NCBI GenBank assembly: GCA_016721435.1
Contig: JADKIC010000023.1
Location: 1 to 64,000, forward strand
Source: Bacteroidota bacterium
GTDB taxonomy: Bacteria > Bacteroidota > Bacteroidia > AKYH767-A > OLB10
Reading direction: 5' to 3'
Length of the DNA: 64,000 nucleotides
In this document: in pieces, positions 23,822 through 33,714 of the stretch
Layout: every line of letters begins with the position of its first letter
Position numbering within the stretch: position 1 is the stretch's first letter
Notes under the pieces: generated by a model
The model's input: only the letters and a program-made list of their open reading frames with translations
Databases searched by the model: none
Told to the model about the DNA's origin: nothing
Program-made: the position numbers and the translations under genes

Positions 23822-24896
23822 TCAAACTAATGTTTTACTACGGAATAACAGACTATTTTCCGCTTGAATCAAGAAAATAATTCCTGCGCAAATAGCCGGC
23901 ATTGAATATTTACCTCTCCTCAATAAAATCCATTTTATTCGACCAACGTGAGACACCATTTATATCAAGGAGGGAAAGCAGAACGTTTTGCAATTTCATT
24001 CCCAGCGTGAAATAAAGAATATCAGATACTGGATTGGGATAAGCAAGAATTTCACTCCCTGTAATATAGAACCAATCAGATGCACAGGGCCATAGGTTTT
24101 GTAATTGTTAATAAATCAGGAAGAGGACCCAATTAATAAACCATTTCTATACTTCAACAACTAAAAACATTGTGTAATGCGAAAGAATGTAAGGCATATA
24201 GGAAAAATCACCATTACTGGAATCAAAACAATCGGTGTTGAATTTACGGAAATTTATCGGTGTAAATGGGGCAGGTAATAAAGATCAATAAATCCATTGA
24301 TTGAATCAAATTTTTGTGCCGGCATTAATCTAAAAGATAAAGAGTCTCCATCAATATCCATTGCAGAATTATACATGGTTTTAGGAATCATCAGGCAATG
24401 AATATAATCCGGAGGAGAAGTAAAAACAGGGCTATGATTTGTAACATTGGAAAAATTATCAATTACTGTTTTACATGTTAGAAAAGGGCTCAAAGAACCT
24501 GACCCCCACCAGAGCGATTGAACACTGAATTGAATTTCCAAAAAGATAATCCATTTCAGACTTGCATAGGGTAAAATAATAGTGTCCTCGTAGACATGCA
24601 CTTCATCCTGAAAAGTTAAAACATTACAACTTGGTAAAGTTGCGGGTGAAAAAGAAATTTTAGGAATATTATTATACCTGACTAGGGTATTTGTTGTGGT
24701 ACCACTATCAAGCGCAGATATTTGTATGGAGGTGGTGCCAAAGGACCTGGGTAGTCTCTTAATCTACATGGACAACTAAATGATTGGGTATTCCTATTGT
24801 TCTACAAGAAATGGTTGCACCTTTTATTCCGGAAGCATTCGTACTTGCCGGACACAATGTCATCCAAATAAATATCCATGCTATAATCAGTCTCAT
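23822..24896 (-). pseudogene. Broken T9SS-sorted secreted protein
   Basis: Reading through several frames gives a coherent protein. A signal peptide starts at ATG 24896 (MRLIIAWIFIWMTLCPAS, then ASGIKGATISCRTIG). The segment at 24601-24254 contains VIDNFSNVTNHSPVFTSPP and DIDGDSLSFRLMPAQ, a pattern common in Bacteroidota surface proteins that carry PKD domains. Text for EYRNGLLIGSS and the T9SS start AYPNPVSDILYFTLGMKL follows near 24050-23930, and PAICAGIIFLIQAENSLLF precedes a stop at 23822. At least five frame changes are needed over about 1.1 kb, more than in neighbouring genes, so true decay is plausible here. Length would be near 350 residues. Function is unknown. Confidence 0.55.
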
Positions 24897-25082
24897 CAGT
24901 TACCCTTTACTAACCAGACGAAAACTCCAATCAATTAGGTTGCATCTATCTACAGCATAAATGAAAACCTGAAGAGCTCCCCACCACTAATGAAAGTCGC
25001 TAATTCTATACTCTAAAAAACAATCGTCCTCTGATGGATTTATTATAATGATTATTTCCATATAAAATCGAAACGTTCCCAC

Positions 25083-27970
25083 TTACCAACCTAAAATCCC
25101 CCAAGAATAAATAAACCTCTCATGCGTCAAATCCAACGGTACCAACTGATTAATTTGCATGGGTACTTTACTCCATGTTTCCAGTGTATTTCTCGATTTC
25201 ACCTCTATAAAATAACTGCTGTTGTAAAACCCACCCGGTATAGCAAAGGTGCAAAATCCAGTCTTCTTCAATACCGCACTTCCACTATAACTGCTCGTAA
25301 ATGGAGTTACAGGAAGATGTAATTTCAGGAATACAGTATCTGTTGCAGCAGTATCAGTGCTCAATGCCTGCTGATACAAAGCCGGTAGCATCTGCCCTGC
25401 GCCTGTATACATCCCTTCTAAAAATAATTTTATAGTGAGATTAAAGGTATTCACAATGAAATTATTTACAGAGAGCACGCTGTTACAAGCGGTCACCACA
25501 TTAATTTTTCCGGTTGCGCATAATGGAGGAACAGCTGCTTTAATTTGCGTTGCACTCACCACCCTAAAGCCCGTCGCAACTCCATTAAATTTACAGCTGT
25601 TGTCCTATAAAATTAGCGCCATTGATAATAATACTATCTCCCCGGCAAACCATTTGAAGGTGAAAAGGAGCTAATACTGAGTGGTGAGGAGGAAATGGTT
25701 AAGTTGACTCCATTATCATCACCTATATCTGCAAAATTAGAGCTCACTATTCTGATCTGTATCCCTTTCCGGCTGACTGGCCTGCGGGAATTGTTACAAT
25801 GATAGATCCGTTAGTCGACGTACTTGAAAGCGTGCCAATAGTTGTTGGTGCGAAAAACGATCCACTGGCATTACTCAATTGAACCGTAAAAATATTTCCC
25901 GGGTTTAATGTCAATGCCACCGTGCGATAATTTACCGTAAACGAAGCTCCGGCACAAAAAGAAGTATTACCTCCGGAAACTGAAGAAACAATACTATCCG
26001 GTGTATATTGCCATAAATCCGATTTATAGGTAATTACTTCATCGGTTCCATTGGCGGCAGTTGTCACCTGCATTCCTCCACACACATAGCCGTAACCGTT
26101 AATACCGGCCCCAACGCATCCCTCGCGTCCTCCGGCAAATGGTAACGATGCTTTTGCACCCATGTATTAGCGGTAGGACTAAACTCCCAGAGTTCCTTTA
26201 GCAAATTATTTGCATCCAGATAGCCCTGCTGATTATAACCGCATGCATAATACCCTTTATTTCCTATTGCAAAAGCTGCGCCTCCGTTTCTTGTGTTTAT
26301 ATTGAGATCTGCTTTAAACGTCCAGGTATCATTCAAGGGGTTGTATTCATAACAACGGGCCGGATCTGAACCCAATGTTGAACCGGCCACTATATATCCC
26401 TTTCCATTGATCGCAAATGAACCGAGATTAAACCTGCCTTGTATGGCAGAAGCCGGTGCACGAACCACCCATGTATTGGAAAGAGGAAGATATTCGTACC
26501 AATCATTGTAATAATTACTGATGGGGGCCACACCAAATCCATAATATCCACGGTTATTCAGTGTTAGTCCTGTACCACCCTGCCTTGCAGCTCCTGAGAA
26601 ATTCGCCTTTTGCGTCCATACGCCACCGTTAGGATTATACGACCAACAACCATTCTGAACTGCTAAAAGGTTATCTGCTCCTCCAACTACATATACTAAA
26701 CTATCCACCGTAAAGGAACCTGCACTATGGCGATTGACAGGAAACGAGTCCTTCTGAGTCCATGATTCCGTTGCCGGGTCATATAACCAGGTGGCCTTAC
26801 GAAAGATCCCGAACAGTGTACTTACATTTAAATAATTATAATCTCCATACACTCCCGGACCAATAAATAATTTTCCATTGATAACGGTGGCGCACATCCG
26901 CGTTCGTGCTGTGGCATTTGGAGGTGTTAAAGGTGTCCAGCTATTCGTGACTGCATTGTACTTGATCATGGAATTGTCAATCGCATTCCCATTTTTCAAT
27001 CCTGTCAGAATGTATCCCTCATTGGCAATTACAAAAGATGTAGAGAGACTCATTGGATAAGGTGCTGATGCTTTTTGTGTCCAGGTATCGGTTACATTGT
27101 TGTATTCATAGCAATCGCTGTAATAGGTTGTAGGACCATTGTCATTTCCACCTACAACATATCCTTTACCATTTAATGTAAATCCTCTCGCAAAAATGCG
27201 TCCGGGAGCTGCTACCGGAAGCGATGCTTTAGCAACCCAAACATTCGCCGTAGTATCATACTCCAATACATCCTTCGAAGGACCATTCAAAGCGCTTTTA
27301 TAGCCACAGGTCACATACCCTTTTCCACCAATACTGAATCCACTGGCCCCGTATCGTGCTTGCGTGCTGGTAAGCTGCGCCATTTGATTCCATGTGTTTG
27401 TGGAAGGGTTATATCTCCAAAAATCAAAACGAATCAGAGGCGCATTATCCGAGCTACCTGATCCGACATATCCATAATTACCAATGACAAAACTAAAAGG
27501 ACTATGACGGCCGGAAGACCCCATATCTGCCTTTTGCGTCCAGCTATTGGTCAACGGATTATATTCCCATAGGTCCTTTAAATAAATTAACGTGCTACTG
27601 TTGGTCTGTATATAGCCCATTCCAACATATGCCTTTCCATTAACTGAAAAAGAAGTTGCACCTGCCCTGCCGCTTACACCGCAATCCGCTACTCTGGACC
27701 AGGTACTGCTTGGTTGTATTTGAAAACATCATTCAAAGAGTTACGAAAATTCTGACGACCTACTCCAAGTCCTCCGACAATATAGCCTTCTCCGTTTAAT
27801 TCGAAACCTGTAGCAAGCGTGCGCTCCACATAATCAGAATTACCAATCGAGGGCTTTGAGTCCAGAGTCCTTGCGCGCATAGAACAGAGGGCAGTAACAG
27901 GAGGAGTAGAATTCGGATCATTTAGTAATTTCAAAATTGCATATGCAAGATATTGAAAAATAAGAAACAT
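25083..27970 (-). pseudogene. Kelch-repeat secreted protein with 12 repeats (frameshifted)
   Basis: About 960 codons in four segments (27970-27689, 27620-26064, 26163-25747, 25562-25083). I count twelve kelch repeats of the type GYxxGG...WEYNPxTNxWTQKA, enough for two six-bladed propellers or one propeller plus extra blades. Then comes an Ig/TIG-like region (AGASFTVNYRTVALTLNPGN, QSAGKGY), a second TIG-like piece (VSATQIKAAVPP), and a beta-sandwich with LTIKLFLEGMY and NTLETWSKVP, a domain often near the end of T9SS cargos. No sorting domain is visible before the stop at 25083, so the C-terminus may be cut by a further frameshift. The N-terminal signal is unclear. Kelch propellers bind proteins or glycans; the ligand is unknown. 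Confidence 0.75.
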
Positions 27971-28285
27971 ACTAAAAACAGACCTAACAAAACTAAATAT
28001 TCACCCCAAACAACAGACAATTCACCCGCTTTTTAACACTTAACACTTCAAATCCGGGAATTACTTATTAAACCAGTATTAAAAATATACTATAGGAAAT
28101 GAAAAATATCAATTATAAAAATGACATTAATACCATATCGAACTATCAAACTACCTTTTCAATACTATTCATTCAATTTACCGGATGACCATTTTTGAAA
28201 ACAGCTTTTTATTTTCTGCATGCCTTTGGCTGAAGAGAAAATCTAAATTCTTATTGAGAAAATAACCTATGAATTTATTTTCTTA
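27971..28285. other. Intergenic gap, nothing recognised
   Basis: About 315 bp of very AT-rich sequence upstream of the kelch gene and downstream of the next minus-strand gene. No exact TAnnTTTG box lies close to the kelch start. Confidence 0.3.
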
Positions 28286-29226
28286 TTACAACTTATATAT
28301 GCGTGAATGGAAAATCATCTTGTCTGTTATAATCCTAATTAAATAGGCGCCTTCTGATATATTTTTCGGAGACCAATAAATACAGTTTTGAGCATCCGTA
28401 TATACTGTTGTACTTAAAATACATCGTCCACTAATTTCACACCATTCCATAGTGCACTTTTTCGAATCATACCCACCTGGTAACTCTACCCTCAATTGAT
28501 CTCTTACCGGATTAGGAACTATCGTTAAGGATTCACTTAAAGTTTCCGCCTCTGAAAGTTGAGTTAATACAGGGCAACCGATAACACCAGATGGATACAA
28601 TGGAATATTATCCTGCAGGAAGCAATCTAAAACAATGTTATCCAAATCCACCATTCCTGCCGGCACCGGTGAAATCAACCCATAAGTTGAACCGATTCCT
28701 TCAATTAAATATACATTGTATTGGCTATTTAGGTACCAACGCTTCCTGTAGCTACCCCCCACTATAACACTATCTATTGAAATAACTGTATCACAAATAA
28801 AATTTGTATTTATCATTGCCGCCAGATATCCTTTGATGGAATCTCCTACCTGCCAGTTAAAATCAAGCAATTGCTCGGTGGAATCGTTTTCCGGAATTAT
28901 AAATGCTTTTTGCACCATGATCATTACGAATGGCAGCACAGTACTTACCCGGTAAAACTGATATACCGGGAGGTGGGTTCAAACAATTAGGACCTGCATC
29001 GTAAATATAGGCTGGTATATTAATGTATGGTAAGAAACAGAGTTAATCAAGGTATCGGCTCCGAACTTATAGCATCTGATACGTATGGTGGAATTACAAG
29101 ATTCCCAACAATTGTCCCGTAAAATTCCAATTGGCTGATGAATCAGGAAAGGGATGATAGATGGATGTTTGAGCCTTTCCTAAAAGAAAAGAAGAAAATT
29201 ATGCTTGACAAGAAAAAATTTTTCAT
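28286..29226 (-). pseudogene. Secreted T9SS-sorted protein, N-terminus frameshifted
   Basis: The open C-terminal part (28939-28286, 217 codons) contains LDFNWQVGDSIKGY, a cysteine-containing core and a T9SS type A sorting domain (VPNPVRDQLRVELPGG to AYLIRIITDKMIFHS). Upstream in other frames I read a plausible signal peptide from ATG 29226 (MKNFFLSSIIFFFSF) followed by AQTSIYHPFPDSSANWNF and ADTLINSVSYHTL. These are typical starts of a widespread short T9SS cargo family (FPDSNAxWN, then GDTxINSxxYHKL). Frame changes lie near 29175, 29090 and 28960. Full length would be about 310 residues. Function is unknown. Confidence 0.7.
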
Positions 29227-29345
29227 GAACTGTAGATTGATTAAAAAACGAATTTATGAATATATTATGAAACCACCTAACCACCTTAATAATAATAAAA
29301 AGCGTCAAAACCAGTGGCTGCCGTTTTCCCGTTCTGACTTCTTTC

Positions 29346-29372
29346 ATTTATCCGTTCATCGTTTCCGCACCT
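29346..29372. repeat. Duplicated copy of the atpG 3' end
   Basis: 27 bp matching 29594-29620 at 25 positions. The latter copy is the last coding stretch and stop region of atpG. The duplicate sits about 250 bp downstream of the gene. Confidence 0.6.
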
Positions 29373-29390
29373 AAATACGTCTTGAGTGAT

Positions 29391-29588
29391 CCGGTAGATG
29401 AAATACAAAATCAAAAGATAATCTTTACAGATCTCCGGCTTAAAAATCCGCATAAATCCCTTAAATCAGTGTAATCCGCGTTTCCTCTTAAATGATACGT
29501 TAGATGAAATCCCAAATCAAAAGACAATCTTACCAGGTCGCCGGCTTTAAAATCCGTGTAAATCCCTTAAATCGGTGTCATCCGCGTT
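29391..29588. repeat. Two direct copies of an interspersed TCCGCGTT repeat
   Basis: Copy one at 29391-29482 and copy two at 29499-29588. Each runs from GGTAGATGAAAT or GTTAGATGAAAT through ATCAAAAGA, CCGGCTT and AAATCCCTTAAATC to TCCGCGTT. A shorter relative is at 51706-51750. They occupy the space downstream of atpG. Confidence 0.7.
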
Positions 29589-29595
29589 CAAGAAT

Positions 29596-30474
29596 TTATC
29601 CGTTCAACGCTTCCGCACCTGCAACGATCTCGAGGATTTCATTGGTGATGGAGGCTTGACGTGCTTTGTTATACGTGAGACGTAGTTCCTTTAGCATTTC
29701 ACCGGCATTCTCAGTCGCTTTATTCATAGCGGTCATACGCGCACCATGTTCGGAAGCATGCGAATCAAGTATTTCTTTGTACAACTGGGTCTTGATGGAC
29801 TTTGGAATAAGTTCCAAAACGATCTCTGATTTCGAAGGCTCAAAAATATAATCACTGACCATCTTACTTTCCTTTTTAGCAGGAGGTTGGATGGGCATGA
29901 GTTGTTCATTCATGACATATTGCACCGCAGCATTCTTAAACTGATTGTACACCACAATCACGCGATCATACTTCGCATCGGCAAAGTCCTTCATGACTTT
30001 CTCTGCGATAGCGGAAACATTCACAAAAGTCAGGTCGGCATAAATATCGTTATGATGACCGGCATATATACTTGTATTTTTAGAATAGAAATCTGACACT
30101 TTCTTACCGATAGCCAGCACTTTTACTCCTCCGGCTTTCACCTGCTCTTTGTACTCATCCGCTAACAACCGGTTAACGGTACGCATGATATTGGAATTGA
30201 AAGCACCCGCAAGTCCACGGTTAGAACTTACCGCTATAATCAACACATTCTTTACGGGACGTACAACAGCATACTGACCTCCATCACTATCTTCGGATGA
30301 GGAAGAAAGATTCTCGAGCATATCGCGCAGTTTATTGGCATAAGGACGTAATTGTGTAATGGCATTTTGTGCCCTGCGCAATTTCGCCGCACTCACCATT
30401 TTCATTGCTTTGGTGATTTGCTGAGTGCTGTTAACGGAGGTAATCCGGAGGCGGACTTCTTTGAGATTGGCCAT
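29596..30474 (-). CDS. atpG: ATP synthase gamma subunit
   Basis: A 292-residue F1 gamma subunit, the central rotor stalk that couples proton flow to catalysis. The N-terminus (MANLKEVRLRITSVNSTQQITKAMKMVSAAKLRRAQ) and the C-terminal helix (SEHGARMTAMNKATENAGEM, LTYNKARQASITNEILEIVAGAEAL) are both diagnostic. The middle has the Rossmann-like part with VSSNRGLAGAFN. It is intact and of normal length. It is the last gene of the atpBEFHAG group and is separated from atpA by a four-helix-bundle gene and repeat tracts, so it may have its own transcript end or start. Confidence 0.97.
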   Translation of the reverse strand: MANLKEVRLRITSVNSTQQITKAMKMVSAAKLRRAQNAITQLRPYANKLRDMLENLSSSSEDSDGGQYAVVRPVKNVLIIAVSSNRGLAGAFNSNIMRTVNRLLADEYKEQVKAGGVKVLAIGKKVSDFYSKNTSIYAGHHNDIYADLTFVNVSAIAEKVMKDFADAKYDRVIVVYNQFKNAAVQYVMNEQLMPIQPPAKKESKMVSDYIFEPSKSEIVLELIPKSIKTQLYKEILDSHASEHGARMTAMNKATENAGEMLKELRLTYNKARQASITNEILEIVAGAEALNG

Positions 30475-30479
30475 GGTAT

Positions 30480-30700
30480 TAATTCAGAATTAAGAATTCA
30501 GAATTCAGAATTATTTTTTTGATTGAATAATTTTTATGCTTTGAACAATATGTTACTATTGTTCCCATTCGATTTATGATTTTAATTCAGAATGCAGAAT
30601 TCAGAATTCAGAATTACTTTTTTTTATTGAATAATTTTTATGATTTGAACAATACGTTACTACTGTTCAAATTTGATTTATGACTTTAATTCTGTGTTAA
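30480..30700. repeat. Tandem duplication (about 110 bp) with CAGAATT tracts
   Basis: Copies at about 30483-30585 and 30592-30690. Each starts with a (CAGAATT)n tract and continues with TTGAATAATTTTTATG, a TTTGAACAATA stretch, and GATTTATGA near the end. They lie directly upstream of atpG. Confidence 0.75.
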
Positions 30701-30742
30701 GAATTAAAACTGTCTATCCTAAACCTTCCTCTCCGCATAGCC

Positions 30743-30766
30743 AACCTGACTGCCGGCAGACAGGTT
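30743..30766. repeat. Palindrome AACCTG..CTGCCGGCAG..CAGGTT (one mismatch)
   Basis: Near-perfect copy of the 24-bp palindrome at 9887-9910, again associated with GAATTCA tracts. It lies downstream of the four-helix-bundle gene. Confidence 0.7.
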
Positions 30767-30807
30767 CTGAATTAAAACCATCTTTCTCCAACATCCTCCT
30801 CTCCGCG

Positions 30808-30843
30808 CAGCAATTCTGAATTCTGAATTCTGAATTCTGAATT
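30808..30843. repeat. (AATTCTG)n tract at the stop of the four-helix-bundle gene
   Basis: Four to five 7-bp units ending at the TAA stop (30842-30844) of the minus-strand gene, preceded by CATCCTCCTCTCCGCGCAGC, which recurs in related form near 31360 and 31430. Confidence 0.75.
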
Positions 30844-31192
30844 ACTTTTTACTATTCCTCTTCGTTGAATTAATTATACTTACTAAAAGTCTCATTAATT
30901 CATCCAACTCCTTTTTCAATTTTGGTTCAACCTTTGTGATTTTAAGATCAATAAGATCGAGCCAATAATCAGTTTCCTCTGCTTCCTTTAATGCAATTCC
31001 CAGTTTATTTGTGAAATCCGCCGTGCTGACTGCCCTTTGCGACTCCCTAACATTTGCACTGATACTTGTTCCACTACGGATTAACTGGTTAGCTAACTGG
31101 TATTGCCTTTTTTCAATTACCTTTTCGTTTAAGTCCAGGATTTCAGCAGCAAATAAGAACGATTTGTTCAGAACGACGTTGTTTTTCTTCAT
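30842..31192 (-). CDS. Four-helix-bundle protein (S23/TIGR02436 family)
   Basis: A 116-residue protein with the family pattern: SFLFAAEILDL near the start, QLIRSGTSISANVRESQRA in helix two, and LGIALKEAEETDYWLDLI in helix three, ending in a Lys-rich tail. Relatives are encoded in intervening sequences of some 23S rRNA genes and as stand-alone genes in Bacteroidota, and are structurally related to the Avd accessory protein of diversity-generating retroelements. No reverse transcriptase or template repeat is nearby. Its place between atpA and atpG, flanked on both sides by GAATTCA tracts, suggests it arrived as a cassette; that is inference. Function is unknown. Confidence 0.88.
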   Translation of the reverse strand: MKKNNVVLNKSFLFAAEILDLNEKVIEKRQYQLANQLIRSGTSISANVRESQRAVSTADFTNKLGIALKEAEETDYWLDLIDLKITKVEPKLKKELDELMRLLVSIINSTKRNSKK

Positions 31193-31237
31193 AGTGATTG
31201 GTTTTTAGCAAGGGTTTTGCTCTATTGTCCGATCACA

Positions 31238-31275
31238 GGTTTAATTCAGAATTCAGAATTCAGAATTCAGAATTA
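31238..31275. repeat. (CAGAATT)n tract upstream of the four-helix-bundle gene
   Basis: Four 7-bp units in the orientation seen at 9662 and 30483. With the inverted tract at 31440-31473 it encloses about 165 bp containing CATCCTCCTCTCC and a CTGCAGCAGGCAAG remnant. Confidence 0.75.
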
Positions 31276-31380
31276 TTTAAATATTTATTTTAGGATTTTT
31301 ATTCTTTCTAAAGATCATAACTTAATGGTAATTTAACTAAGATCATCTAACTCCACTAACATCCTCCTCTCCCACACTGC

Positions 31381-32824
31381 CTAACTCCTGCAGCAGGCAA
31401 GTTCTGAATAAATCATCTGCCTCCAACCCCCTCTCCGCGGCAATTCTGAATTCTGAATTCTGAATTCTGAATTAAACAGCGTATTCTTCGCGAGGTCTTT
31501 TCCTACTTTCTCCAGCTCATTGGTGATCTCATCATTGATTACACCTTTCGCGAGCTGGTCGAGCACATTTTTATGCTGTGCACGCAGGATATTCAGGAAG
31601 TCTGCTTCAAACTCACGTACCTTTCTAACGGGTACGGCTTGGAGAAGACCTTTAGTTCCAAGGTAAATAATAGCTACCTGCTCCTCCACGCGGAATGGAG
31701 AGTATTGTCCCTGCTTCAGGATTTCCACGTTACGTGATCCTTTGTCAAGTACTGCTTTGGTAGCTGCATCCAGATCCGATCCGAATTTCGCAAAGGCTTC
31801 CAGCTCGCGGTATTGTGCCTGATCGAGCTTCAGGGTACCTGCTACTTTCTTCATGGATTTGATCTGCGCATTACCTCCTACACGTGATACCGAAATACCT
31901 ACGTTGATCGCAGGACGTACTCCTGAGTTGAATAAATTCGCTTCAAGGAAGATCTGTCCGTCGGTGATAGAGATAACGTTGGTAGGGATGTATGCTGATA
32001 CGTCACCGGCTTGTGTTTCGATGATCGGAAGTGCGGTTAATGAACCAAGTATCACGGAAGAACTCTCCGATTGCAGCACCCGCCATTGGCGCATAGAACT
32101 GCATTGGAGCAGAGTCAGACGCAGAAGCCGCTACAACAACTGTGTAAGGCATTGCACCACGCTCTTCGAGTGTTTTCACTACGTTGGCTACAGTAGAACC
32201 TTTCTGACCTACGGCAACGTAGATACAAAATACAGGCTCACCTTTATCATAAAATTCACGCTGGTTAATGATTGCATCCAAAGCAACAGCGGTCTTACCC
32301 GTCTGACGATCGCCGATGATCAACTCACGCTGACCACGACCAATCGGAATCATCGCGTCAATCGCTTTGATACCCGTCTGCAAAGGCTCATTTACCGGCT
32401 GACGGAAAATTACCCCCGGTGCTTTACGCTCAAGGGGCATTTCAAACAGTTCACCGGTCAGCGGACCTTTACCATCGATCGGATGACCGAGGGTATCCAC
32501 TACACGACCCAGCATACCTTCACCTACTTTAATAGATGCGATTTTTCCGGTACGCTTTACAGTGTCCCCTTCTTTAATCGCATTGGAAGATCCCAGTGTC
32601 ACTGCACCGATATTATCTTCTTCAAGGTTCAAAACGATACCCAATAGGCCGTTTTCAAATTCAATCAGCTCTCCTGATTGCACCTTGGTTAAACCATAAA
32701 TACGGGCAATTCCGTCACCTACCTGGAGAACGGTTCCTACTTCTTCGAGTTCAGAGGCTGACTTAAAGCCGGCCAATTGCTGGCGGAGTATCGCTGAGAC
32801 TTCATCGGGTCTTACATCTACCAT
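31381..32824 (-). pseudogene. atpA: ATP synthase alpha subunit with internal deletion and repeat-derived C-terminus
   Basis: The first part (32824-32047) is a normal alpha subunit: MVDVRPDEVSAILRQQL, Walker A GDRQTGKTA, QKGSTVANVVKTLEERGA, ending IGEFFRD. The second part, in another frame, resumes at GSLTALPIIETQAGDVSAYIPTN and continues through NVGISVSRVGGNAQIKSMKK. The joint is at 32047-32050. The stretch that normally lies between, including the IIYDDLSKQA strand and the LLLRRPPGREAYPGDVF block, is absent: about 450 codons remain where roughly 525 are usual in this phylum. The 3' end runs into the (CAGAATT)n tract at 31440-31473, which is translated as FNSEFRIQNSEL, and stops only at 31381. 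An essential gene in this state suggests a misassembly, or an intact copy elsewhere. Confidence 0.85.
31440..31473. repeat. (AATTCTG)n tract inside the 3' end of atpA
   Basis: Four 7-bp units, read on the minus strand as part of the atpA C-terminal codons. Same family as 9852-9886 and 30808-30843. Confidence 0.8.
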
Positions 32825-32942
32825 TGTGATTGTATTATTTATTGTTAGTAATCGTTGTTCGTTTTGTAATATTTGTAATTCGTTCTTTTTGTATTCCTGG
32901 TTTCGTTCTATTCGATTCGTCCCGTATTTTTCGTATTTCGTA

Positions 32943-33500
32943 CTAGTATTCTTTCACGTATAGGTTATCATCAAACTCATTCTTCAGTTGCTTCAATTTC
33001 TTACTCACACTCGTATCAAACTGTTTATCTCCCACACGCAGAATAAATCCACCGATCAGTGAGGGATCCAGCTTTTCTACGATTTCGATAGATTGATCTT
33101 TATTCAGGTTCACTTTCGCAAGAATCTGATCGCGGAGTGCAGCATCTATTTTAGTAGCAGTAGTCACATGCACCGTAAGTATTCCCTTCGAATTTTTATA
33201 CAACTGCACAAACTCAGACGCGATGTCATACAGGTAAAATTCACGACCCTTGCGTGTGATGATATTGATAAAAGCCAGACTTAACGCATCAATTCTGGCT
33301 CCAAAGATGGCCTTGATGATCGCATCCTTTTTATCCGTATTGACGATAGGATTTCGCAAAAGGGTAAACAGATCACGGCTGGAATCGCAGGTAGCAGTAA
33401 TCAGTTGCATATCCTCATAAACCTTGTCAGCAATTTTACGCTCCTGCGCCAGTCCCAAAAGGGATTTTGCATACCGGCGGGCTACTTTAGAATCTGCCAT
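32943..33500 (-). CDS. atpH: ATP synthase delta subunit (OSCP)
   Basis: A 185-residue peripheral-stalk subunit that joins F1 alpha to the b subunits. The N-terminus VARRYAKSLLGLAQE and the C-terminal block KLDPSLIGGFILRVGDKQFDTSVSKKLKQL are family hallmarks. Length is normal. It lies between atpF and atpA as usual. The gap to atpA (about 118 bp) is AT-rich with TCGTTC/TCGTAT repeats but no clear structure. Confidence 0.96.
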   Translation of the reverse strand: MADSKVARRYAKSLLGLAQERKIADKVYEDMQLITATCDSSRDLFTLLRNPIVNTDKKDAIIKAIFGARIDALSLAFINIITRKGREFYLYDIASEFVQLYKNSKGILTVHVTTATKIDAALRDQILAKVNLNKDQSIEIVEKLDPSLIGGFILRVGDKQFDTSVSKKLKQLKNEFDDNLYVKEY

Positions 33501-33658
33501 TTATTTTCCTTGATCTTTATTCGTTGGTACCGCAAGCGCCTATTCTCGCTTCGATCCTTGTGATTATATTCTAATTATTTTACCCCACGCTTGCGATTCG
33601 ATATTCGTCGTTGTACATTCGTCTATTCGTTGATTGGTCAGTATTTCGTATTTTCGTA

Positions 33659-33675
33659 ATCCCGCAACGCGGGAT
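33659..33675. other. Short hairpin between atpF and atpH
   Basis: ATCCCGC, AAC, GCGGGAT. A 7-bp GC-rich stem in an otherwise TTCGTATT-rich 214-bp spacer. It could be an mRNA processing or stabilising element. Confidence 0.45.
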
Positions 33676-33714
33676 ATTTTCGTATTTCGTAACCCCTTTT
33701 AATTTTCTTACCCC

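Noticed and set aside
30842..31192. Diversity-generating retroelement accessory gene
   Set aside because: The four-helix-bundle fold is related to Avd, but no reverse transcriptase, template or variable repeat is present in the window.
31853..32647. Plus-strand ORF of 264 codons opposite atpA
   Set aside because: Antisense shadow of a well-identified gene.
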